Source of the DNA: Anaerolineales bacterium
GTDB lineage: Bacteria; Chloroflexota; Anaerolineae; Anaerolineales; UBA4823
Length of the DNA: 64,000 nucleotides
Assembly: GCA_016932955.1 (NCBI GenBank)
Contig: JAFGBV010000037.1
Coordinates: 1-64,000 of the forward strand
Reading direction: 5' to 3'
The notes beneath the pieces are model-generated. The model worked only from the letters and a program-made list of their open reading frames with translations. It did not search any database and was not told where the DNA came from. The stretch's first letter is position 1. Every line of letters begins with the position of its first letter. The translations under genes were made by a program, and so were the position numbers. Shown in pieces: positions 35,265 through 42,484 of the stretch.

Positions 35265-36998
35265 TCACTCATCTATTAGCTCCCAGCCCCCATCCAGGCT
35301 TTGCAAGCGCAACTCCACCCAGGTAAGGCCGGAGTCGCCTGCCAGCACGTAGGCTGTATTGCCATCGATCTCGATCCGCTCCACCTGATAACCACGAGTT
35401 TGTACTACCTGGGCGATCGCAAAATAATCGTCCGCGAGCGGATGCACCGCGAAAGGATCTGGCTGGCCGGTTTCAATGGCAGCTAAAACCTGGTTGATCA
35501 CTGAGAGGATTTCCCCGGCGCTTTCATAAGGTGCAGAGCTGAGGTCTTCACCCGCGGCAATGAGCAAGGTTTCCAGGGCGATGTTTTCGATGGCAGATGG
35601 ATGACGAAGGTAATCCGCTACGATCTGACGCTGGCGCATCTGCTGGCTGTCCAGCAGCCACGCCGTAGCGAAGTAAGCCCCTGGGTCCAACGCCTGCTGG
35701 TAACGGCGCAGGGTGTCGTAGAACTGCACGGTAAGGCGCACATCATCTTCCCAATCTTCGGCATCAGGAAGTGTTTGCAGATAGGCAATGAAATCCGCTT
35801 CCAACTGCGCAAAACCTAGCCCGAAATGAGCCTGCAAACCCGTATTGATCGCCGCGGACTGCAGATTGCTCGGATGCGGGTGGATATCACGGTAGAAGGC
35901 TGAATAGGCCTCCCAGCCCCAACGCTCGACCATGTACTGCACCAGGGCACCGGCTTGCAGATAACCGATCTCGTGTTGGGAGGCGTAGAAATCATCCGCC
36001 AGGATGTTCAGGGGAATATACCAGTCCAGCCGACCCTCCAGCAAGGCGGCTGCACGCGGCAACAAGGGCTCTGGCTTGAAGTGTCCACCAGTTAGATACA
36101 CCGCCAACCCTTCAACAAGCAAGGAGGGGCGCAAGTCTCCACCTAATCTCTGGTCAAGGATATGGATCATTTCATGAAGCACAACCATATCCCAGGCATT
36201 AGCCGCGTAATTACGTTCCAGGTAAGAGACATGGATTTCTCGGCTGGCAAAACCACCATGCCCCAAAAGTCGCGGCAGGAGGGTAATGGTAATAGGCTGG
36301 CTGAAGGTTACACCCATGCGCTCAATCGCCTGGTCTGCCTGGTCATCAGCTAATTCTGCCAATAGCGTGAGATCTCGTTCTGCGGCGGTACCCGTGATGT
36401 AATATAACGCACAGCAATCTGTGATCACAGATGCCCAATGGGCATTGGCTTCGTCTGGGTTTTCGGCATCGCCTGGCAGCAGGGTGACGGTTTCAGACCA
36501 TGTGAAATCATGAGGGGCTACTGTGAAGGTCAGCGTATGTTCCCCAACTGACATGCCCCACGTATCCCAGGCCCAGATCATGGTGGCCTGGAGGCGACCT
36601 TGGATGCCAAAGGGTGCAAAAGAGGCCGTTCCCAACAAGGGGCCATCAGGAGCATCCACCTGTACGGAAAGCTCGGCGTTTTGCAGCATCATCCCCTCCG
36701 CAGGGATCACTTCCAGGCTCACCAAATCACCAACATAAAAAGCATTGTCGGGGTGATATTGCACCCGGAATGGCAAAGTCGTGGCAGTGTTGGTTGGGGT
36801 AAGGGGTGTGGCTGTGGCTGCAGACACAGGCTGCGGTGTGAAGGTTGGCGGGGAATGCGTTAGCGTATGGGTAGAGGTTGGAGTACGGGTTAGGGTGGCC
36901 GTTGGCAAGGCAGGGGTGGCTGGTGCAGGCTGCAATGCCTGGCACGCCATGCTGAGCAAGAGAATAATGACGAATAGCATACCTGAATAGCGACGCAT
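35265..36998 (-). CDS. Lipoprotein zinc metallopeptidase (HExxH, peptidase MA-like)
   Basis: A 577-residue exported lipoprotein: signal MRRYSGMLFVIILLLSMAC with lipobox Cys near residue 19. It is followed by a Thr/Pro-rich linker of about 60 residues typical of surface anchoring. The catalytic region contains VVLHEMIHILDQ (HExxH) and downstream LLVEGLAVYLTGG supplying a third ligand Glu, the gluzincin arrangement. A beta-sandwich-like region precedes it. Substrate unknown. The chosen ATG at 36998 lacks a ribosome site but has a TATAAT 6 nt upstream, raising the possibility of a leaderless transcript. A 30-residue longer frame to 37088 gives a poor signal and was rejected. Confidence 0.82.
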   Translation of the reverse strand: MRRYSGMLFVIILLLSMACQALQPAPATPALPTATLTRTPTSTHTLTHSPPTFTPQPVSAATATPLTPTNTATTLPFRVQYHPDNAFYVGDLVSLEVIPAEGMMLQNAELSVQVDAPDGPLLGTASFAPFGIQGRLQATMIWAWDTWGMSVGEHTLTFTVAPHDFTWSETVTLLPGDAENPDEANAHWASVITDCCALYYITGTAAERDLTLLAELADDQADQAIERMGVTFSQPITITLLPRLLGHGGFASREIHVSYLERNYAANAWDMVVLHEMIHILDQRLGGDLRPSLLVEGLAVYLTGGHFKPEPLLPRAAALLEGRLDWYIPLNILADDFYASQHEIGYLQAGALVQYMVERWGWEAYSAFYRDIHPHPSNLQSAAINTGLQAHFGLGFAQLEADFIAYLQTLPDAEDWEDDVRLTVQFYDTLRRYQQALDPGAYFATAWLLDSQQMRQRQIVADYLRHPSAIENIALETLLIAAGEDLSSAPYESAGEILSVINQVLAAIETGQPDPFAVHPLADDYFAIAQVVQTRGYQVERIEIDGNTAYVLAGDSGLTWVELRLQSLDGGWELIDE

Positions 36999-37004
36999 GG
37001 CTGT

Positions 37005-37010
37005 ATTATA
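37005..37010 (-). promoter_or_regulatory. Consensus -10 element right before the metallopeptidase start
   Basis: TATAAT on the minus strand ends 6 nt before the ATG at 36998, so transcription would begin at or next to the start codon. No clear -35 box is seen at 16-18 nt. Confidence 0.4.
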
Positions 37011-37130
37011 AATGAATGGGTGGTGGTAGAATATTTTTATCACGATTCTTTCATTGTTTAGCCATGGTGGAAATAGATACCATGGCAAGCCAAACCAAAA
37101 ATTCGACGATTAATTCCTAAGGAGGTTAAA

Positions 37131-38201
37131 ATGTCACCAATGTTTGTCCCCGGTCCTGTGGATGTGGCGCCAGAAGTATTGGAGCAGCAAACTAAACCAA
37201 TGCTGCCACACCGCAGCAAGGATTTCGAAGAAATCTTTCGCCGGGCCGCGGATAAAGCCCGCCAGGTGTTTTTCACCGAACACCGGATCTTTATTATGAC
37301 CAACTCTGGTAGTGGCGCGCAGGAAGCCTGTGTGCGCAATCTGGCCAAAGAGCGCGTGCTGTCCTGCATCAACGGTGCCTTCTCCAAGCGCTGGTACACA
37401 GTTGCCCAGGCCAACGGCAAGCAGGCAGACATGTTAGAAGTGCCGATGGGCCAGGCCATTCTGCCAGGAATGGTTGAGGAAGCGCTCCAAAAGCAGAAGT
37501 ATGAATTGATCACTGTTGTACACAATGAGACTTCCACCGGCGTGATGAATCCGATCAAGGAGATTGCCGAAGTGGTGCACCGCGTCAGCCCGGATACGCT
37601 GATTGCTGTAGACGCGGTCTCATCCCTGGCAGGCGCGAAGGTAGAGATGGATGCCTGGGGCATCGACGTATTATTCACTTCATCACAGAAAGCGCTGGCG
37701 CTGCCCCCAGGGTTAGCCCTGTGCGCGGTCAATGAACGCGGCATGGCGCGCGCCGCCGAAGTGCCCAACCGCGGCTGGTACTTCGATTTCCTGCTCCTGG
37801 AGAAGCATCGCAATAAAGATTCCACGCCAATGACGCCAGGCATGTCGCTGGTTTTCGCTCTGGATTACCAGCTTGACCGCATCCTGGCAGAAGGGATTGA
37901 GAATCGCTTCGCCCGCCACGCGGCGATGGCCAAGCGCTCGCAGGAATGGGCTGTTGCCAAGGGTTGGCCGCTCTTTGCTGCTGAAGGCTATCGCTCTCAC
38001 ACATTGACGGTGGTGAGCAATCCACCCGAATTTGACTGTGTCGAATTCAATAAATTCCTGGCAGCCCACAAGATGCGCCTGGCCAATGGCTATGGTGATC
38101 TGAAAGGCAAGACCTTCCGCATTGCCCACATGGGAGAGATCCAGTTAAGCGATGTCGACAAGCTACTGGCCTTGATCGATGAATTCATGGTCGGCAAATA
38201 A
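37131..38201 (+). CDS. Alanine-glyoxylate / serine-pyruvate-type aminotransferase (class V)
   Basis: A 356-residue PLP enzyme. The N-terminal FVPGPVDVAPEVL and MLPHRSKDFEEI are typical of the AGXT/SpsAT group. The group also shows GSGAQEACVRNL, HNETSTGVMNP, AVDAVSSLAG with the PLP Asp, and the Schiff-base Lys in SSQKALALPPG. Members transfer amino groups from Ala, Ser or phosphoserine-like donors to glyoxylate or pyruvate; exact substrate is unresolved. The ATG follows AAGGAGGT by a short AT-rich spacer. It is a single-gene unit ended by a terminator. Confidence 0.92.
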   Translation: MSPMFVPGPVDVAPEVLEQQTKPMLPHRSKDFEEIFRRAADKARQVFFTEHRIFIMTNSGSGAQEACVRNLAKERVLSCINGAFSKRWYTVAQANGKQADMLEVPMGQAILPGMVEEALQKQKYELITVVHNETSTGVMNPIKEIAEVVHRVSPDTLIAVDAVSSLAGAKVEMDAWGIDVLFTSSQKALALPPGLALCAVNERGMARAAEVPNRGWYFDFLLLEKHRNKDSTPMTPGMSLVFALDYQLDRILAEGIENRFARHAAMAKRSQEWAVAKGWPLFAAEGYRSHTLTVVSNPPEFDCVEFNKFLAAHKMRLANGYGDLKGKTFRIAHMGEIQLSDVDKLLALIDEFMVGK

Positions 38202-38216
38202 GCCGATGAACATGCC

Positions 38217-38263
38217 ACAGGTTCGGCTGGTGCAGCGCGCTTGCCGAACCTGTTTTCTTTTTT
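38217..38263 (+). terminator. Intrinsic terminator abutting the rRNA methyltransferase start
   Basis: An 11-bp perfect stem (ACAGGTTCGGC at 38217-38227, GCCGAACCTGT at 38243-38253) is followed by TTTTCTTTTTT. The T tract ends 5 nt before the ATG of the next gene, leaving no room for a separate promoter downstream. Confidence 0.9.
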
Positions 38264-38268
38264 GATCT

Positions 38269-39498
38269 ATGGACAAGATTATCGAAATTTCGCTGGACGC
38301 GATGGTTTATGGCGGCGACTGCCTGGGTCGCCTGCCAGATGGCAGGGCTGTTTTCGTCCCCTATGCTCTACCAGGTGAAAAGGTGCGTGTCGAAGTCACA
38401 GAGCAGCAACGCGGCCATGCGCGAGCGGTGCTGCTGGATGTGCTGGAAGCCTCGCCCAGGCGCGTACAGCCACGCTGCCCGCACTACCAGCAGTGTGGAG
38501 GCTGCCATTACCAGCATATCGAGTCTGAAGCACAACTGCAAATCAAGGCAGATATCTTATGCGAGCAATTGCGGCGCATTGGTGGATTCCAGGATATTCC
38601 TCTCCTGCCAGCCAAATCTTCACCCCAGGCATGGAACTACCGCAACCATGTGCAGTTCCACCTGGATGAAAACGGCAGACTGGGTTTCCAGGCTGCGCGC
38701 TCCGCAGAGATCGTGCCAATCCAAGAATGCCACTTGCCCGAAGAAATACTCAATTGGGTCTGGCCGCAGATTGAATTCGATCCGCTACCCGGACTGGAGC
38801 GGGTAGGGCTGCGGCTGGGGGCAGATGAAGATGTGATGCTGATTTTAGAGAGCAGCGACCCCGCCCCAGTCGATTTCACCGTCGAAGAGCTATCCCTATC
38901 CGCCGTGCACCTGGGGCCTGGCGGTGTGCTGATTCTGGCGGGCAGCGACGCGATCATGATGGAAGTGCTAGAGCGATCGTTCCGCGTCTCTGCCAGTTCA
39001 TTCTTTCAGGTGAATACTGCAATGGCGACGGCAATGGTAGAGCATGTGCTTTCCAGCCTGGAGTTGACCAGCAACGCAACAGTTCTGGATGTGTATTGTG
39101 GCGTAGGGCTGTTCAGCGCGTTCCTGGCGCCCAAAGTGAAGCGACTGGTAGGAATTGAAACTTCCCCAGATGCCTGCGATGATTTTGCAGTCAACCTGGA
39201 TGAGTTTGACCATGTGGAGTTATACGAGGCACCCGCCGAAAATGTGCTAACAGATATCCGATTTTCACCGGATGCAGTGTTGGTCGATCCGCCACGCAGC
39301 GGGTTGGGCAAGCGTGCAATGGATGGGGTATTGACGCAGGGCGCTCCCAGGCTGGTTTACGTCTCCTGCGACCCTGCCACGCTGGCGCGCGATGGAAAAC
39401 GCCTGGTGGCAGGAGGATATCGCCTGGAAAGCCTGCAGCTTTTCGATCTCTTCCCGCAAACATATCACATCGAGAGTATCAGTGTGTGGGGAAAGTGA
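38269..39498 (+). CDS. rlmD: RlmD-like 23S rRNA (uracil-C5)-methyltransferase
   Basis: SAM-dependent RNA m5U methyltransferase of 409 residues. A TRAM-type RNA-binding domain (about 1-60) is followed by Fe-S ligands Cys70, Cys76, Cys79 and Cys154 in the spacing of RlmD. The catalytic domain has VLDVYCGVGLFSAF, the VDPPRSGLG motif and the nucleophile Cys367 in VSCDP. RlmD, RlmC and TrmA share these features; the exact uracil cannot be fixed by reading alone. The ATG at 38269 has no ribosome site and sits right after a terminator; an internal ATG at 38302 is less likely as it would cut the TRAM domain. Confidence 0.88.
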   Translation: MDKIIEISLDAMVYGGDCLGRLPDGRAVFVPYALPGEKVRVEVTEQQRGHARAVLLDVLEASPRRVQPRCPHYQQCGGCHYQHIESEAQLQIKADILCEQLRRIGGFQDIPLLPAKSSPQAWNYRNHVQFHLDENGRLGFQAARSAEIVPIQECHLPEEILNWVWPQIEFDPLPGLERVGLRLGADEDVMLILESSDPAPVDFTVEELSLSAVHLGPGGVLILAGSDAIMMEVLERSFRVSASSFFQVNTAMATAMVEHVLSSLELTSNATVLDVYCGVGLFSAFLAPKVKRLVGIETSPDACDDFAVNLDEFDHVELYEAPAENVLTDIRFSPDAVLVDPPRSGLGKRAMDGVLTQGAPRLVYVSCDPATLARDGKRLVAGGYRLESLQLFDLFPQTYHIESISVWGK

Positions 39499-39502
39499 AA
39501 GA

Positions 39503-39554
39503 GGCTGTCCAAAAAGAACCAAAGGAAAGAAATTAATATTCCTCTTGGACAGCC
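39503..39554. other. Stem-loop between convergent rlmD and ferritin genes
   Basis: A 10-bp outer stem (GGCTGTCCAA at 39503-39512, TTGGACAGCC at 39545-39554) encloses a 5-bp inner stem (AGGAA/TTCCT). There is no T tract, so a role as terminator is only suggested by its place between convergent genes. Confidence 0.45.
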
Positions 39555-39579
39555 CCAGTGTAAAAGATCAAAGCAAGTA

Positions 39580-40074
39580 TTACTCCTCTTCGCGCTTGCC
39601 CAATTGGTGATCTAACTGGTAGATGGAGTTGCTCTTATCGCCGATCAGCTTCAGTGTTCCCAGGATATCGGAGGCATTCTTCTCCTCCTCCACCTGCTCT
39701 TCAATGAACCAATTCAAGAACACCTGGCTGGCGAAATCGCTTTCTTTGACCGCACTGGCGTAGATTTTGTTGATGAGGGCGGTAACCTTCTGCTCGTGCT
39801 CCAGAACCTGCTCAAAGACTTGGGTTGGTGTACCAAATTGAGCCGGCGGCTCGTCGATCACCAGCAGCTTTACCGAGCCACCGCGATCATGAATATGATC
39901 GTAAAATTTCATCGCATGTTCCTGCTCTTCAGCAGCCTGCATACGCATCCAGGTAGCGAAACCAGGAAGCCCGGCTTCTTCGAAATGGGATGACATGGAC
40001 AGATAAAGATATGCGGAATACAGTTCGTGCTTGATCTGTTCATTCATCTCTGCAAGGATGGTTTTGCTTAGCAT
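39580..40074 (-). CDS. Ferritin (bacterial FtnA type)
   Basis: A 164-residue iron-storage subunit that forms 24-mers and oxidises Fe(II). Ferroxidase ligands are visible in NEQIKHELYSAYLYLSMS (Glu near residue 17), AAEEQEHAMKF (Glu and His near 50-53) and the later Glu residues of LEHEQKV and IEEQVEEEK. The haem-binding Met of bacterioferritin is not apparent. It lies 24 bp downstream of a Fur-family gene and is probably co-transcribed with it. AAGGAG is 10 nt before the ATG. Confidence 0.95.
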   Translation of the reverse strand: MLSKTILAEMNEQIKHELYSAYLYLSMSSHFEEAGLPGFATWMRMQAAEEQEHAMKFYDHIHDRGGSVKLLVIDEPPAQFGTPTQVFEQVLEHEQKVTALINKIYASAVKESDFASQVFLNWFIEEQVEEEKNASDILGTLKLIGDKSNSIYQLDHQLGKREEE

Positions 40075-40098
40075 ATTTCATTTTCTCCTTTTTGGGAA

Positions 40099-40584
40099 TT
40101 AGATTGCCCCGCCATTCGGGTTGGATAGAGCCTGGCATTTGGCGCAGATGCCAAAGAAATCCAGGCGTTGACTACTCAATTGAAAACCACTCGCGCGCAC
40201 CTTCTCTTGGGCCATGGCAATCAGATCTGACGCCTCGATATCGGTGATAGAATTACAGGAAGTGCAGATCATATGAAGATGGGGCTCGGGGTGCAAACCA
40301 TCGTACCGGTTGCTACCGTGACCCATACCAATCTCCATCACCTCACCCATCTCTTTTAACAAAGCAACGGTCTTATAGATTGTTGCCATGCTGGTCATAG
40401 GGTAAGCACTGCGCACGCGGTTATACACCTCCTCCACAGTCGGATGCTCCTCACTTGTCAGCATGATCTTGAGCACTGCCATTCGCTGCGGGGTGATGCG
40501 GCAGCCGTGTTCTTTCAACCGCTGGATGAGATTATCCAGGCGGGCTTGCAGATCAGGCTGAGGGAGAGGCGATAACGTTTTCAT
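40099..40584 (-). CDS. Fur-family metalloregulator, PerR-like
   Basis: A 161-residue winged-helix repressor. The DNA-binding helix lies in EHPTVEEVYNRVRSAYPMTSMATIYKTVALL; structural zinc is held by CTSC and CAKC pairs. Five residues after the second Cys of the first pair stands Asp (CNSITD), the residue found in PerR, where Fur usually has Glu. With ferritin downstream and a PerR/Fur box upstream, a peroxide-sensing role is plausible; classical iron-sensing Fur is the alternative. The His ligand spacing (HLH) differs slightly from B. subtilis PerR, so the subfamily remains uncertain. Confidence 0.9.
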   Translation of the reverse strand: MKTLSPLPQPDLQARLDNLIQRLKEHGCRITPQRMAVLKIMLTSEEHPTVEEVYNRVRSAYPMTSMATIYKTVALLKEMGEVMEIGMGHGSNRYDGLHPEPHLHMICTSCNSITDIEASDLIAMAQEKVRASGFQLSSQRLDFFGICAKCQALSNPNGGAI

Positions 40585-40593
40585 TCTATTTAC

Positions 40594-40608
40594 TAATAAT
40601 CATTATCA
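40594..40608 (-). promoter_or_regulatory. PerR/Fur box upstream of the Fur-family gene
   Basis: On the minus strand TGATAATGATTATTA matches 14 of 15 positions of the 7-1-7 box TGATAATNATTATCA. It lies 10 bp before the ATG and overlaps a possible -10 (GATAAT) that follows a TTGATA at 16-nt spacing. A weaker second copy lies at 40614-40628. Confidence 0.85.
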
Positions 40609-40640
40609 ATAAAGAATTATAATTATCAACTCTTATCTTG

Positions 40641-41849
40641 TCAAGGGGTTTCCAAAACATCCAACGCACACGCCTTATCATCCTGCGCAGCGCGGGCTGC
40701 CCTGATCTGCAGGATCAGACTGGTAAACCCAACACCCATCAACAGCAACGCAGCCAGAATAGCGACAGGCATGGCCTGGGATCCTGTGGCTTCGAACAAT
40801 TGCCCAATTGCCCAGGGCAAAATCATCCCGCCGAGAGATGTACCCACGAAGAAATAGCCGTTGATCTGCCCGGTGAGTGCCATCTGCTGCCCCGCCAGCG
40901 TGATCGCAGTGGGGAAGACCGAGGCCATACAAAGCCCCAGGCCAATGGTAGCCACCCACAAAGCCAGTGGCTGACCCGGCCACAGGAAAATAACACTGAC
41001 GCTGACCAGACAACCCAAGGTATCGAGCAGCAAGGTGGCAGCGGGTTTTAAGCGCACCGCCAATGGGATCGAGAGCAGCCTGCCCAAGGTGAGGGCGCCC
41101 CAAAAAGCCGAAGTGAGGTAAGCGGCGCTGGTTTCTTCTACGATGATTCCCGATTCAACTGCATAAGTAAATACCCAGCCGCCATAGCTGATCTCTGCTG
41201 CCACGTAGAGAAACAAAAAGACCGCAATCGAGATCACCAGCCGCCACGGGATGGGCTGCTTTGCCGCAGTCTGTTCTTTCTGCGCAGCCGGCAAGCCAGG
41301 GCTAGGAAGGCGAAGCAGGAACGGGATCAACAACAGACTCAACAATGCAACCAGCCAGTATCCGCCAGAGATATCACCTCGCAGCAGTAACGCCTGGGCG
41401 ATGATGATCGGAGCCAGGAAAGCACCTACCCCAAAACAGAAGTGAAGCCCATTCATGAATGGCCCAACGCGCTGCTGGTACACCCATACCAGTAAGGTAT
41501 TCCCACCAACATCAATCACGCCCTGGCTTAGCCCCAGCATCACCCCAGCAACCACCAGCACCCAGAGTAGCGGGATCAGCGGGAAGGCAGCCATGCACAC
41601 AATCATCACCACCAGGGCAAGCAGCAGAAGCAAGTGTCCGCCTACCCGATCATATAATCGTCCACCGACGAGTGCGCCTACCAGGTATCCTAATGATATG
41701 GCAGTGAAGAGGTAACTAACCTGACCGAGAGAAGCCTGTGTATTCTCAGCCAGGTCGGGCAGCGTGGGGCCAATCACAGCCGTGGTGAGGCCAAGCAAAA
41801 TAAAGATCGCGTAATAGACTATCGTTTGCGAGATGGTATTCGGTTTCAT
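40641..41849 (-). CDS. Major facilitator superfamily transporter
   Basis: A 402-residue protein with about twelve membrane helices. The first cytoplasmic loop has the MFS-type GGRLYDRVGGH motif. The segment NGLHFCFGVGAFLAPIII resembles the NaGLT1/MFSD4 and FucP-like branch, in which several members carry sugars; this is from memory. Substrate is unknown. GGAG lies 9 nt upstream of the ATG. It is convergent with nothing and ends 56 bp from the Fur-family start, on the same strand. Confidence 0.9.
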   Translation of the reverse strand: MKPNTISQTIVYYAIFILLGLTTAVIGPTLPDLAENTQASLGQVSYLFTAISLGYLVGALVGGRLYDRVGGHLLLLLALVVMIVCMAAFPLIPLLWVLVVAGVMLGLSQGVIDVGGNTLLVWVYQQRVGPFMNGLHFCFGVGAFLAPIIIAQALLLRGDISGGYWLVALLSLLLIPFLLRLPSPGLPAAQKEQTAAKQPIPWRLVISIAVFLFLYVAAEISYGGWVFTYAVESGIIVEETSAAYLTSAFWGALTLGRLLSIPLAVRLKPAATLLLDTLGCLVSVSVIFLWPGQPLALWVATIGLGLCMASVFPTAITLAGQQMALTGQINGYFFVGTSLGGMILPWAIGQLFEATGSQAMPVAILAALLLMGVGFTSLILQIRAARAAQDDKACALDVLETP

Positions 41850-41946
41850 TGTTCACTGCTCCGTTCTAGAATTGTTCAAGCATACCATAGAGCAAGCCAG
41901 TACGCGGGTCCGAATCCAACCAGCCAAACGGGCTTACACATATTAA

Positions 41947-41985
41947 TTCTCTAATATTTTGATGAATTATCAAAATATTAGAGAA
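41947..41985. promoter_or_regulatory. 39-bp palindrome in the DUF2089 gene promoter
   Basis: A perfect 17-bp inverted repeat (TTCTCTAATATTTTGAT at 41947-41963 and its complement at 41969-41985) is separated by GAATT. It is AT-rich and covers the expected -35 region of the promoter whose -10 is at 42002. It is most likely an operator for a dimeric regulator; the neighbouring DUF2089 protein is a candidate, since some members act as regulators. Confidence 0.75.
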
Positions 41986-42001
41986 ATTCACAAATTATTG
42001 A

Positions 42002-42007
42002 TATAAT
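42002..42007 (+). promoter_or_regulatory. -10 element of the DUF2089 gene
   Basis: Consensus TATAAT 18 bp before the ATG at 42026. The -35 region at 17 nt (TAGAGA) is weak and lies inside the palindrome, as if activation or repression acts there. Confidence 0.6.
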
Positions 42008-42025
42008 ATACCAAAAGGAGATAAC

Positions 42026-42412
42026 ATGAACAGCATTCCGCGGAAATGCCCCAGTTGTTCCTCCCCCATGGTGGTCACGCAGCTTGGCTGTACTGCCTGT
42101 GACACCACAGTCGTTGGGCGATTCGAGCTCAACCCTTTCCTGCGCCTCTCGCCTGAGAGCCTGGATTTTCTGGAAACATTCATCCGCAATCGCGGGAATG
42201 TGAAAGAAATGGAGCGCTCAAGCGGGCAATCCTATTGGGCTATTCGCAAAAGGTTAGATGAGGTGATCGCCGAGATGGGCTTCGATATCGAACCGGCCGT
42301 AGATATCCTCGCCCAGCGCCGCCAGGAAATCCTGAACCAGCTCAGCCAGGGCGAGATCGACGTTCAAGAAGCCACCCGCCTGTTAACCCAGCTGGGGAAA
42401 ACAGGCCCATAA
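42026..42412 (+). CDS. DUF2089 family zinc-ribbon protein
   Basis: A 128-residue protein. The N-terminal zinc ribbon has CPSC (8-11) and CTAC (22-25). The middle (FLETFIRNRGNVKEMERSSGQSYWAIRKRLDEVIAEMG) is helix-turn-helix-like. The C-terminus (RRQEILNQLSQGEIDVQEATRLLTQL) matches the short SHOCT/YvlB-like motif that also opens the next protein. Family function is not established; a regulator role is inferred from the HTH-like core and the palindrome upstream. AAAAGGAG precedes the ATG. The downstream repeat-protein gene lies 72 bp away on the same strand. Confidence 0.88.
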   Translation: MNSIPRKCPSCSSPMVVTQLGCTACDTTVVGRFELNPFLRLSPESLDFLETFIRNRGNVKEMERSSGQSYWAIRKRLDEVIAEMGFDIEPAVDILAQRRQEILNQLSQGEIDVQEATRLLTQLGKTGP

Positions 42413-42416
42413 ACAT

Positions 42417-42458
42417 CTATCCGCGGGTCGCTGGGCTCTTGCCCAGATCTTTGGATAG
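42417..42458 (+). other. Two-tier hairpin between DUF2089 and repeat-protein genes
   Basis: Outer stem CTATCC/GGATAG (42417-42422, 42453-42458) encloses a perfect inner stem CTGGGC-TCTT-GCCCAG (42431-42446). GCTTTC follows, without a long T tract. It may give partial termination or a processing site and so set unequal expression of the two genes. Confidence 0.5.
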
Positions 42459-42484
42459 GCTTTCAATCTAATAGGAGGTTCCGA

